Below the pieces are notes generated by a model. The model saw only the letters and a program-made list of their open reading frames with translations. It did no database searches and was not told the origin of the DNA. A program made the position numbers and the translations under genes. Below, in pieces: positions 1 through 7,946 of a DNA stretch of 16,713 bases. Source of the DNA: FEN-33 sp963768775 (GTDB lineage Archaea; Thermoplasmatota; Thermoplasmata; Methanomassiliicoccales; UBA472). The stretch is from contig CAVYIY010000004.1 in assembly GCA_963768775.1 (NCBI GenBank), positions 1 through 16,713 on the forward strand, given 5' to 3'. Numbering within the stretch: position 1 is the stretch's first letter; each line of letters starts with the position of its first letter.

Positions 1-1
1 C

Positions 2-936
2 ACGGCGTCGGGGCAGCAGCCCGCATCAGTACCAGCCATAGCCATGATCGCCGATAATGCCGTCAGCCATGACCCAGGCAGGCAGATGGGCTGGTTCGAT
101 TACTCCACCTTCCTGGGGTACATCGTCGGGGCGGTCGTGGGGGGCTTCCTCATCGACCTCATCGATATCCAGCTCGCCTTCCTTCTGATGGCGGGGATGC
201 TGGCTTTCTCGGCTATCTGCCCTACACCATGGTCCGGGAACAGAAGGCGACGGCAGGGGCGGGGCAACACGCCGGCTTCGGCGAGCTGAGGAAGGTCTTC
301 AAGATCAGAGAGGTCCGGCTCATGTTCCCCATCTGGCTCATCGTCGCCACGCTCCTAGGGATCGCGCTTACCTACCTGCCCATCATCTTATTGAGCCGGA
401 ATATCAAAGGCGCCACCATCGGGATCATGTTCGCCGGTGCGGGGGTGGTCCTCGGGCTGCTGCAGCCCTTCTGGGGGAAGGTCTCCGACATCGTGGGACG
501 GATACCGGTGATGGCCTATGGCATATTCAGCATGCTAGGCATCATCCTGATGGTCCTTCTGGCCCCCGGCTGGATCTACTATCAGGACGCGAGCGGGGTG
601 CACTTCAACCTCATTGGAGCGATACCATTCGGAGATCCTTGGCCTGGGGGCGGGGGCGTTCGTGCCATCGGCTTTGGCGCTCATGGCCCACTTCGTCGGA
701 TGCCGGTGGCCTATGGGGCGACCATGGGGCTCTACTCCTTCGCCCTCGGCTTCGGCGCCTTCATGGCCGAGACCCTCGGCCTCTTGATCATCTTGGCGAC
801 CGGCAAGGAGGATGCGCCTTCCTGGCTGCTGTATTTCGCGGCCGTCTTGATCGGCATGGCGGTCATCATGATGCTGTACTTCTTCCTCACCCGAGGCATC
901 GAGCAGCGTCTAAGGCCCGAAAGGAAAAAGGAATAG
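2..936 (+). pseudogene. MFS transporter, frame-broken left copy, 5' truncated
   Basis: This copy encodes the same transporter as 15818-16713 but the frame is broken twice. One base is lost near 216 (GGCTATCTGCCCTAC against GGCTATCATGCTCTAC in the right arm), and there are several changes at about 630-710 that spoil the region before the ATMGLYSFALGFGAF segment. The reading frame is open from base 2, so the gene begins outside the window. Residues just upstream of the internal ATG (PASVPAIAMIADN) add a little N-terminal sequence absent from the right arm. The breaks are absent in the other arm, so this is likely a sequence-error copy and not a true pseudogene. Confidence 0.75.
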
Positions 937-941
937 GCCAT

Positions 942-1827
942 TCACGATGTGCCAGGGGCATCGTGCTTTTGGCATTGGGTCTGATCCTCAGATGTGTATG
1001 TTGGTTCGATGCCCGGCAGGACAAGAGTTCAGCTCCTCTCCGATCTTGTCGGTCAGCTCATGCGCCTCCTTGACCGACATGTTCCCGTTCCAGGCAGAGA
1101 TGCACCTCCATGAACACCTTGTTTCCGGACCTTTGTGGTCTTGCGATCGTGATATTCCAGGTATCCCTTCGTGCGTTCTGGGCCCGCGACGATCGACCTC
1201 TCGGCCTCCACGCAGTTCGAGTCCATCAGGTCCTTGCTGGTCTTGAGGAACACATCGGCTCCCATTTTGACTAGCAAGACCGCTACGACCAGAGCGATCG
1301 CAGAATCGAGTGATCAAGATCCCGGTTATGCTGGCGATGAACAGGCCGATGACGACCCCCACCGAGGACATAACGTCGGAAAAGAGATGCTTGGCGTCCC
1401 CTCCAATGCCATCGATCTGCTCTTCCTGATTTCCTGAGCATAATAGTCGCGGCCAGAATCGCATTCTGCGAGGTCGCGCACAGAGAAACAATCATGCCCA
1501 AATCGATGCTGTCAAACCCCACCGGGTTGAACAAGCGGCCAATGGTCGCTTCGACGATGAGCACGGCGGCGACGATGATGAGGACACCTTCCACCAGGGC
1601 AGAGATGTTCTCGGCCTTCTGGTGCCCGTATTCGTGGTTCTTGTCCTTCGATCGAACCGCGATGGTCGCGCTGATATCATCATTATCGATGCCACAATGT
1701 TGATTATCGATTCCATCGCGTCCGAGAGCAAGGCTACAGAATTGGAAATGAGATATGCAATCAGCTTCAGAACGAATATCAGGATCCCGCCGGCAACGGC
1801 CAGCATCGCAATTTGTATCTTGTTCAC
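942..1827 (-). pseudogene. Cation diffusion facilitator, frame-broken left copy
   Basis: This is the mirror of the intact gene at 14931-15812. The GTG start at 1827 and the N-terminal segment with the SDAMES motif are readable, as is the C-terminal domain, but the frame shifts several times (about 1070-1140, 1180-1310, 1410-1440 and 1670). The stop codon matching the intact copy is at 942-944, five bases from the convergent MFS stop. The changes are single-base gains and losses scattered through the gene, with no preference for third codon positions that I can see, as expected of sequence errors. Confidence 0.75.
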
Positions 1828-2231
1828 AATGGTGAATCACTCGCCAATATAAATTATTACGCAGTCTGTTGATCCTGGGTAGACCATATGGGCGTATGGA
1901 ATTCCGCAGAAGAGATTGGCAGAAATCGTCTGCACATCAATGGGCGACTCAAGCATCCAAGCACGATATTTGGCAGTGAAAAATGAGTCCAATTGCGGCA
2001 AGATCGTTTTCTTGGTACATATCGGACGATAACCTCATGTTTTCTCTTCTCAAAACCTCGATTACATACCTGCAATGGAGGATTCCGCGGCTGGAAAACG
2101 GCCAGTTGAGAGACCATTAGGGATGCATGTTAGATCCGCATTGAGAAAAGGCGATATAGCAACAATGCTAGTCCAAAGACCAGATCATTGACTGCGGGTA
2201 GACGGCATGTCCGAGGAAATGTGAGAAAAGC
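1828..2231. other. Divergent intergenic region, CDF and CHAT-like genes (left)
   Basis: About 400 bases lie between the divergent CDF (leftward) and CHAT-like (rightward) genes. The CDF end carries a TATA-like element on the minus strand just upstream of its GTG start (see the right-arm entry at 14904-14910). The CHAT side has a weaker candidate, a purine-rich GAAAAG followed by GCGATATAGC at 2145-2160. A minus-strand open frame of 86 codons (1857-2117) is preserved in both arms, but it has no recognisable family or start signal and would run into the CDF promoter, so I do not call it a gene. No RNA gene is recognised. Confidence 0.5.
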
Positions 2232-2763
2232 TTGGCCAGGAACAAGAAGCTGCTAATAATGGAATGATACCAGGTCGGAGACGTTCAATGAAAGCCTGGT
2301 GTTGTCGAACTTCCTCAGGATGACCGAGCCAGATGCCATTCATACGCATGTAATCAAGTCGAAGTCCCAGATGCTGAACTACCTCGCGAGCAAGCGAGAC
2401 CTCCAGAAATTCGATTTTGTGCATATCTCAGCACATGGAGGAGAGGATAGCGAATCGATCGAATTGCCTCAGGGAACACTTCGACCCGAGGAGCTTCCTG
2501 AAGGTTGCTTCTCGCGCCAGACAGTCACCTTATCAGCATGCGGGATGAGCCGCACGAATTTCGTCAGTGAGTTCATGGAGACGACCGGTGCTTCGCACGT
2601 CATCGCCCCGATGCATGATGTGGCGTTTATCGATGCGGCTGTCTGGTTCATCAATTTCTATTATCTCGTGCTGCATCAAAATTACACACCGAAAGGAGCA
2701 CTTGACAGAACGAACTCGATATTGAAAGGCAAGGCGAAGGGCGGTTTCCAATTTTGGACTTGA
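2232..2763 (+). pseudogene. CHAT-like protein, left copy with N-terminal frameshift
   Basis: This is the mirror of the intact gene at 13990-14523. From about 2278 onward the protein is the same as in the other arm, including the ISAHGG and LSACGMS motifs. Between about 2258 and 2275 the left arm has one substitution and two lost bases compared with the right arm (GGAATGATACCAGG against CGAATGCATACCCAGG), so the first 15 or so residues are out of frame. The TTG start would be 2232-2234. The right-arm version should be used as the reference for this gene. Confidence 0.8.
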
Positions 2764-2936
2764 TTGATCGGTGACCGCCCCGCTTCCAAATCCAGATAAC
2801 ACATCAGGCAATTCGAGAAGAATTGCGCCAACGCCTCTGCTTCTCTCTCGACTGACTGGCCAGATTATCTTCTCGAAGTTGGAAATCGAGTGGGAGAAGT
2901 GAATTCTTTCATCAGAGGACTAGCCTCGCCGAGTTC

Positions 2937-2943
2937 AAATATA
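2937..2943 (+). promoter_or_regulatory. TATA-box-like element of the phosphoesterase gene
   Basis: The sequence AAATATA is centred 32 bases before the ATG at 2972 (23 before the alternative TTG at 2963). In archaea, transcription starts about 25 bases after the TATA box, so the message would begin at or only a few bases before the start codon. There is no Shine-Dalgarno sequence before the ATG, which agrees with a leaderless transcript. The mirror element is at 13811-13817. Confidence 0.5.
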
Positions 2944-2971
2944 GAAGGCTGCAATCGTTCTCTTGAGTGTC

Positions 2972-3793
2972 ATGAAGACGATCGTGGTTTCAGATATTCA
3001 TCTCGGTAGCCAGAGCTGCGACAAACAAGCGTTCCAAGATTTCCTCGTCACGCTTCAGGACGACAAAGGGTTGACAGACCTGGTGATCCTGGGTGACTTC
3101 GTCGACATGTGGCGCAGGGATGCCTCCGGTATCTTCCTGGAGAATATGGACACGATGCAACTGCTCAAGGATCTGGGGAAGAAGATAAAGCTGCACTTCG
3201 TCGCGGGCAATCACGACTACCACCTGCTGCGGCTGAGGAACCGGGCGCCGCATTACAACTACCCGTTCGAGTTCCATCAGGTGCTGGAGCTGGAGGACAA
3301 GGGCCATACCTACCGATTCATGCATGGCTACGAGTTCGAGTATGGCAAGGAGCACGAGCTGATGAAGATCGCCATGGAGACGCTCTGTCATGTCATGTCC
3401 GACTCAGAGGGGAAGGAGGAGGACGAGTTCTGGTCCTATCTCATCCGGACCTTATCTGACCTGCACTTCTCCGCCTTGACCAAGTCATTAGAAGGCGATA
3501 GCGTCAGGATCAAGGCGAAAAGCCTGATGAGCGGGCCGGAGGTCAGATTGAAGGATAAGCTGGAGGAGACCGAGAAGGAAGCGCGAGCGGCCCATTCGGG
3601 GAAGGATGGTGAGATCATCGTATTCGGGCACACGCACCATCCTTTCATCAATGCGAAGGGTAACGTGGTGAATACGGGTTCGTGGGTGAAGGAAGCGACG
3701 CCGCACAACACCTATGTCGAACTGGTGGATGGGAGGCCGAGGCTCTTTGTCTTCGGGCAAGGAGAGGTCCTGGATCGGTTGGATGCAGAGTAG
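2972..3793 (+). CDS. Calcineurin-like metallophosphoesterase (LpxH/YbbF-like), left copy
   Basis: The 273-residue protein carries the full set of calcineurin-like phosphoesterase motifs: D8-x-H10 (SDIHLGS), GDFVD at 41-45, GNHDYH at 79-84, MHGYEF at 117-122 and GHTHHP at 219-224, followed by NTGSW at about 234-238. These residues bind two metal ions in this fold. It has no signal peptide or membrane helix, so it should act in the cytoplasm. The layout resembles UDP-2,3-diacylglucosamine hydrolases, but archaea lack lipid A, so the substrate is unknown. I prefer ATG 2972 over the TTG nine bases earlier because family members begin MKxIVVSDxH and a TATA element fits. The frame is intact in both arms, and the only difference found is a silent change at 3748. 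Confidence 0.93.
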   Translation: MKTIVVSDIHLGSQSCDKQAFQDFLVTLQDDKGLTDLVILGDFVDMWRRDASGIFLENMDTMQLLKDLGKKIKLHFVAGNHDYHLLRLRNRAPHYNYPFEFHQVLELEDKGHTYRFMHGYEFEYGKEHELMKIAMETLCHVMSDSEGKEEDEFWSYLIRTLSDLHFSALTKSLEGDSVRIKAKSLMSGPEVRLKDKLEETEKEARAAHSGKDGEIIVFGHTHHPFINAKGNVVNTGSWVKEATPHNTYVELVDGRPRLFVFGQGEVLDRLDAE

Positions 3794-4216
3794 GGTCGCT
3801 CTGGATTATTGCCATCTGCGCCGATCGATCAGGCCGGGCGAGGATCGCTCATCGACAACGAGGCGATAATCAAGCACTCAGGCATTGACCTCGACCCCAA
3901 GACGAGATTATGGAACTAGGCTAGGAATTGCCGAGAGAATTGGCTATAAATTCAATTCTTATCCCTATTATTCTCCGGGTTCATTATCGCCGCTGGCGCA
4001 ACGTCGACCTATCTAGATTATTTTCTATTTGCTCTCATCACGACTAAAAATGCCCTCTTTGATTATTTCCGGTGAAACCTTTTTTTGTTCTTTTTATCAT
4101 GATGCGGTGAGGTTCGGGACCATAACAGATTTCAACTGGGCTCTGAACGCCGCACCAGCACAAGACTTAATTGAGGTCATGCACCTTCCCATTGAGAGAG
4201 AGGGGAGGTGTCTTGC
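3794..4216. other. Intergenic region ahead of the propeller gene (left)
   Basis: This is a 423-base gap between the phosphoesterase and propeller genes, AT-rich in its second half. TATA-like candidates are CTATAAA at 3944-3950, an A-rich stretch at 4042-4050 and TTTTTATC at 4091-4098. The last would leave a leader of about 95 bases before the ribosome site at 4204-4210. A 63-codon open frame at 4029-4220 overlaps the propeller start in another frame; in the right arm two bases are missing near 4200 and this frame joins the propeller. I treat it as non-coding leader. The mirror region is 12540-12960. Confidence 0.5.
4204..4210 (+). promoter_or_regulatory. Ribosome binding site setting the propeller TTG start
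   Basis: GGAGGTG ends six bases before the TTG at 4217. The GTG at 4208 is in frame but lies inside this Shine-Dalgarno sequence, so it is unlikely to be the start. Starting at TTG gives a clean signal peptide beginning M-K-G-K. The right arm reads GGAGGCG at the same place, which removes the GTG and leaves the TTG, supporting the choice. Confidence 0.65.
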
Positions 4217-6151
4217 TTGAAGGGTAAGGCTAGCTTGACCGTGAGATTGGGTTTTCTTTTAATGATTCTCTTCATCGGTCTAGTTTCGCTCCCCTTGGCC
4301 AATGCAGATTGGCCAATGTATCATTCCGACACATCCCACAGCGGTGTCGGAGCAGGCAATCCGACCATCGGACCTACACTCATTTGGAGGCACGGGACTG
4401 GGAATCAAATCTGGTCGTCACCCGCAGTTACAGGAGATACGGTCTACATAGGTTCCAGCGATGGCTATGTCTACGCGTTGAACGCTTCGACCGGGTCGAC
4501 GGTGTGGACCTATGCCACAGGTGGCGAGGTCAGATCGTCTCCAGCGGTATTCGCAGGAATAGTCTATGTCGGTTCGATGGACAATAAAGTGTACGCCCTA
4601 AGCGCTTCCACTGGTTCATTGATCTGGAGCTATGTCACCGGGAACGACACCAACTCGTCTCCCGCTGTCTTCGGGGGTGTCGTCTACATTGGTTCGCTGG
4701 ACGGCAATGTCTATGCCCTGAATGCGTCGAACGGGGCTGTGCTCTGGAGTTATGCCACTGGCAGCAATGTCGTCTCGTCTCCGGCCGTCGTCAGCGGAGT
4801 GGTCTATGTCGGGTCGATGGATCACAATGTCTATGCCCTGAACGCTTCGACCGGTGCCATTGTCTGGAGTTATACCACCGGCGGAGGGGTCTACTCACCT
4901 CCAGCCGTCGTTGGCGGCGTGGTCTATGTGGGCTCGTGGGACTATAGCGTTTATGCATTGAATGCTTCAAGCGGGGTCAGGCTCTGGAGCTATGCGACAG
5001 GCAACTACGCGAACGCGTGCCCTGCAGTCGATGGCAAGACCGTCTATGTTGGTTCACGGGATGGCAACGTCTACGCTTTGAACGCTTCTAGTGGGGCCTT
5101 GGTCTGGAGTTTCACAACTGGCAATACCATTGGCTCATCGCCTGCTATTGTCGATGGTGTCATCTACATAGGATCCACCGATGGCAAAATCTATGCTCTG
5201 AATGCCTCGAGTGGGGCAGAGATCTGGAGCTATCAGACGGGCGGGGGAGTCGTTTCGTCCCCTGCTATCGTCGCCGGCGTTGTCTACTTTGGGTCGTGGG
5301 ATGGTTACGTGTATGCCTTGGGCGGTTCTTCGGTGCCAGGCCTTCTCCAACAAGTCTGGGTTCCACAGCCATTGAACGCCGTGGAGGCGATCGGCGTAAC
5401 GGCGGTCGCATTGGCGGCGGTCTCGGTCGTCTTGTCGTTCGCGAGCAACCCTTTGAGCGCTTTGGGAGAGCAGGCGGGCGAAAAGGGAGAGGGGCTGGTT
5501 CCCGACAGCGTAAAGGAATGGCTGCAGGATATCGTCTCCTCCAAGCAGAAGACCGAGGTCGAGAAGAGGAGCGGTCCCCTCCTAAGGCCTACGAAGCCCG
5601 AGGTCCTGGCATACACCACCTCAATAATCCTCCTGGCGCTCGCCTTCTCCTACGTCAAGGTCAGCTCCCTTGACCAGATCTGGACTTTGCTTCCGGTCTT
5701 CTTCGGAACGAGCATCCTCGTCGGTCTCGTCCAGAAGTACTTGGCGATAGTGTTCCTGCGACGCCGAGGGGTGTGGAGCGAGCACAGGATCTGGCCCTTG
5801 GGGTTCGTCCTGTTCCTGCTCACCACTTTCGCCTTCAGGGTCCCGTTCTCCTCTCCCACACGTTCCGTGCACCAATCCACGGAAGCAACGGAGCGCTTGG
5901 TCGCTAGAGCGGGCGGACTGGAAATCATCATCGGGTTGGCTTTCGCGGGCCTCTTCTTCCTGCTGTTGAAGGGAGGATATGCGGCCATCGGTGGGGCTGG
6001 TTTAGCAATGTGCGTGATCGGTTCCTTGTCCGGGACCTTCCCGGTGAAGCCGATGAGCGGCAAGGACATCTATGACTACAGCAAGCGCCGCTGGGCGGAG
6101 CTCTTCATTATTGTGTTGATGGTCTTCGGCGCGTGGCTATTCCTGTTGTGA
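4217..6151 (+). CDS. Secreted PQQ-like beta-propeller fused to a polytopic membrane domain
   Basis: The 644-residue protein begins with a signal peptide (residues 1-30, basic start, hydrophobic core, LANA before the likely cleavage). Residues about 31-372 form eight repeats of the type WSYxTG-SSPAV-YVGSxDGxVYALNASSG, an eight-bladed PQQ/quinoprotein-like (YncA/BamB-like) propeller. Six blades carry N-A-S, an N-glycosylation sequon, at the same place. There follow about seven hydrophobic segments (near 389-410, 463-483, 491-510, 525-542, 568-586, 587-606, 627-644), with a charged loop at about 411-462 between the first two. The C-terminal FPVKPMSGKDIYDYSKRRW region faintly resembles the PxxPLDG region of M50 membrane proteases, but I see no HExxH, so catalysis is not claimed. 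The propeller should face outside. Its role, perhaps ligand or surface-protein binding, is unknown. This arm holds the intact frame. Confidence 0.85.
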   Translation: MKGKASLTVRLGFLLMILFIGLVSLPLANADWPMYHSDTSHSGVGAGNPTIGPTLIWRHGTGNQIWSSPAVTGDTVYIGSSDGYVYALNASTGSTVWTYATGGEVRSSPAVFAGIVYVGSMDNKVYALSASTGSLIWSYVTGNDTNSSPAVFGGVVYIGSLDGNVYALNASNGAVLWSYATGSNVVSSPAVVSGVVYVGSMDHNVYALNASTGAIVWSYTTGGGVYSPPAVVGGVVYVGSWDYSVYALNASSGVRLWSYATGNYANACPAVDGKTVYVGSRDGNVYALNASSGALVWSFTTGNTIGSSPAIVDGVIYIGSTDGKIYALNASSGAEIWSYQTGGGVVSSPAIVAGVVYFGSWDGYVYALGGSSVPGLLQQVWVPQPLNAVEAIGVTAVALAAVSVVLSFASNPLSALGEQAGEKGEGLVPDSVKEWLQDIVSSKQKTEVEKRSGPLLRPTKPEVLAYTTSIILLALAFSYVKVSSLDQIWTLLPVFFGTSILVGLVQKYLAIVFLRRRGVWSEHRIWPLGFVLFLLTTFAFRVPFSSPTRSVHQSTEATERLVARAGGLEIIIGLAFAGLFFLLLKGGYAAIGGAGLAMCVIGSLSGTFPVKPMSGKDIYDYSKRRWAELFIIVLMVFGAWLFLL

Positions 6152-6255
6152 TATGAGAACAAGATCGAAAAGGAGAACGGAGAGAAGGTCTGCTCACTCA
6201 GCCTTTGAGCTTAGATAATAGACATTCCAAATTATTGAATTCTATCCTATACTGG

Positions 6256-6288
6256 ACATAGAAGAGTGAAAAGATGAAAAGGAAGGGG
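6256..6288 (-). terminator. T-rich tract after the Fn3-anchor protein
   Basis: Read on the minus strand just after the stop codon at 6294-6296, the sequence is pyrimidine-rich (CCTTCCTTTTCATC, then TTTTCACTC). Archaeal terminators are commonly oligo-T tracts without a hairpin. The tract lies between two convergent genes, where termination is expected. The mirror copy is at about 10466-10500. Confidence 0.3.
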
Positions 6289-6293
6289 TTTGC

Positions 6294-6695
6294 CTAACGT
6301 GTTTTCGGCGGTGCCTTCATCTTGGTCCTCATGAACCAGAATGCCACGATGATGACTAGCACTACCACAATGATGATCCCCGCATAGAGCAGATCGTTGT
6401 TGCCGCTCCCGTAGTTGCTCAAGGCACTGGTTGGGTAGCCCTGAGCGGTGTTCGAAGCGGAGCTGGAACCGACCGAGTCCACCGCCTTTACGACGTACAC
6501 GTAGTAGTTTCCATTGACCGCCGTGTTGTCATTGTAGGTCAGGGTTCCAGCGGCCACGCTGCCGATCGGCGTGCTGCCGATCGAATCCGCCGTCGCCCCG
6601 CGGTAGATGTTATAGCTGGTGAATGCTGGATTGCCAGCATTGGATGGCGCATTCCAATGCAACGCGACGGTGTTGTTGCCATTCGTCACCGCCAA
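6294..6695 (-). CDS. Fibronectin-III domain with C-terminal membrane anchor (3' part of the BspA surface protein)
   Basis: This is an intact frame of 133 residues from its first ATG; the domain actually begins a little upstream, with VPSAPLNLAVTNGN. It is a typical Fn3 domain (VALHWNAPSNAGNPAFTSYNIYRG, then TYND, then YYVYVVKAVDSVGSS), followed by a linker and a C-terminal helix (LLYAGIIIVVVLVIIVAFWF) with a basic tail (RTKMKAPPKTR). This is the usual way archaeal surface proteins are held in the membrane with the domain outside. It should be the C-terminal end of the protein whose BspA repeats lie at 7140-7856. It ends 142 bases from the convergent propeller gene. The right-arm copy is broken. 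Confidence 0.75.
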   Translation of the reverse strand: MAVTNGNNTVALHWNAPSNAGNPAFTSYNIYRGATADSIGSTPIGSVAAGTLTYNDNTAVNGNYYVYVVKAVDSVGSSSASNTAQGYPTSALSNYGSGNNDLLYAGIIIVVVLVIIVAFWFMRTKMKAPPKTR

Positions 6696-7139
6696 GTTCA
6701 GCGGCGCGGATGGGACCTGAGAATCCAGGTAATGGGGACGAGGCCTCAGCTTCCGCTTCGTTCGAGGCTGGGCCCGGTTACGCCGTATTGACAGCCTTCA
6801 CGATGCAGAAGTAATGGGTTCCCGGGGTCGGCGTGGTGTCGTTGTACGTCTGCGTGAACGCGTCCACGTTGCCGATCGAGGCGCCATAGCTTCACGATGT
6901 CGTCGAACGGTAGATGTCATAATGTGTATAGACAGGGCTGCCAACGTCCGCCGGTGGCACCCAAGTCAATACCACATAACCGTGTCCTCCATTGGCCTGG
7001 AGGGCGCCAGGGGCTCCGGGGGCGCTGAGGTTGTGGAAATGACCGCACCCATTGTCAATCCGTTCCAAGCATTGCCTGGAGCGGGGAAATTCGAGCCGGC
7101 GTTTGCGTGACCTTCAAGGCCCGAGGCCGTTCCCAGTAT
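6696..7139 (-). pseudogene. Middle Fn3 domain of the BspA surface protein, frame broken
   Basis: On the minus strand this stretch encodes, in shifting frames, the expected link between the BspA repeats and the last Fn3 domain. After YVGTN come recognisable pieces such as LEGHANAGSNFPAPGNAWNG, then APGAPG, HGYVVLTWVPPADVGSPVYT, HYDIYRSTTS and YFCIVKAVNT. The frame is broken in both arms, partly at different places (left TCCACAACCTCAGCG, right TCCACAAGCCTGGCG). An apparent stop codon after VGTN in the left arm (7140-7142) is absent in the right arm, where a stop appears a few codons later. I infer one long protein whose middle is badly determined here. Confidence 0.6.
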
Positions 7140-7856
7140 CTAGTTGGTACCGACATACGTAGGGGCGACGAGCCCGTAGAATGTCATTGAGGCCAGGTAG
7201 GTGCACCCCCAGAAAGAAGTGTTCCCAATACTGGTGGCCCCGCTTCCGAAGTTCACCGATGTCAGGTAGCCGCATCCTTCGAAGGCGCTATCCCCAATGG
7301 TCGTGACACTGTTTGAGAGTGTCACCGAGGTCACGGGGCAGTCGAAGAACGCGTCGTTGGCGATGGTGATGACGCCATTGGGGATCAAGAACCCTCTGCC
7401 TCTAAAAGGGAACTCGATCAGGGTGGTCAAGGTCTTGTTGTACAACACGCCATTGACGCTAGCATAGTGCAGGTTGCCCGGGTCGACGTTGATATCCCAA
7501 ATGCCGTTGCTCTGACTGAAAGCCCAAAAGCCGATGCTGGTGACGCTGGCTGGGATGGTCACCGTAGGGCCAATGGCGCAGTCATAGAACGCGGCTGTAC
7601 CGATGGCGGTGAGTGCGCTTCCCCAGGTTACCGAGACTAGGTTTCCGTCAACGAAGAATGAATAGTTACCGATGATGGTGACACTATCGGGGATGATCAC
7701 TGAATTCAGATTCTCATTGTTGTGGAGCACACTGTCCCCGATGACCTCAATCGGAAATCCTCCCAGTGTCGATGGGATGGTGATTGCTCCACCTACCCCA
7801 GTGTATCCCGCAATGGTGGCGATGTCGTCGCTAACGGACTGACGTAGCACTGCCAA
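7140..7856 (-). CDS. BspA-type leucine-rich repeat domain of a surface protein
   Basis: The 238 residues hold BspA/TpLRR repeats: an opening IATIAGYTGVGGAITIPSTL, then repeats of the type SVTTIGDSAFEGCGYLTSVNF, with the characteristic YASVNGVLYNKTLTTLIEF insert. Such domains bind host or surface ligands in bacteria and are common in archaeal surface proteins. The first codon in this frame is TTG at 7856, but the frame is open upstream to about 7908 and reads TPFSLLSTVGLAVL, like a signal peptide. The true start is therefore probably upstream and not clearly resolved: no ATG is seen, and a stop lies in frame before it. The domain continues into Fn3 domains at 6294-7139. The right-arm copy is damaged. 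Confidence 0.75.
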   Translation of the reverse strand: MAVLRQSVSDDIATIAGYTGVGGAITIPSTLGGFPIEVIGDSVLHNNENLNSVIIPDSVTIIGNYSFFVDGNLVSVTWGSALTAIGTAAFYDCAIGPTVTIPASVTSIGFWAFSQSNGIWDINVDPGNLHYASVNGVLYNKTLTTLIEFPFRGRGFLIPNGVITIANDAFFDCPVTSVTLSNSVTTIGDSAFEGCGYLTSVNFGSGATSIGNTSFWGCTYLASMTFYGLVAPTYVGTN

Positions 7857-7876
7857 TCCAACAGTGGAAAGCAGAG

Positions 7877-7897
7877 AAAAGGGGGTTTGGCCCCCCC
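7877..7897 (-). terminator. G/C hairpin with T tail between the two surface-protein genes
   Basis: On the minus strand a run of G, then CCAAA, then CCCCC is followed by TTTTCTC, a hairpin with a five-base loop about 50 bases after the stop of the Ig-like protein. Both arms keep it (mirror 8884-8904). It overlaps the signal-peptide-like reading frame of the BspA protein, so it may instead be coding. Confidence is low. Confidence 0.3.
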
Positions 7898-7946
7898 TAA
7901 AATGTGTTTCCCGGCCCGGTTAGCCGCGCCGGTGCAAAGGCCTTAA

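Noticed and set aside
1857..2117. Minus-strand 86-codon open frame in the CDF/CHAT intergenic region, kept in both arms
   Set aside because: Conservation between arms is meaningless because the arms are copies. It has no recognisable family, no start signal, and runs into the CDF promoter.
4029..4220. 63-codon open frame ahead of the propeller gene, fused to it in the right arm
   Set aside because: The fusion depends on a two-base difference in an AG repeat. The propeller has its own ribosome site and signal peptide, and the upstream residues look non-coding.
4460..5320. Tandem repeats of about 120 bases in the propeller gene as possible CRISPR or satellite DNA
   Set aside because: The repeats are in frame, degenerate at the DNA level and explained by propeller blades.
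5305..5619. Long minus-strand open frames opposite the propeller and phosphoesterase genes (also 3436-3760 and mirrors)
   Set aside because: They are antisense shadows of well-supported genes in G+C-rich DNA, with no recognisable domains.
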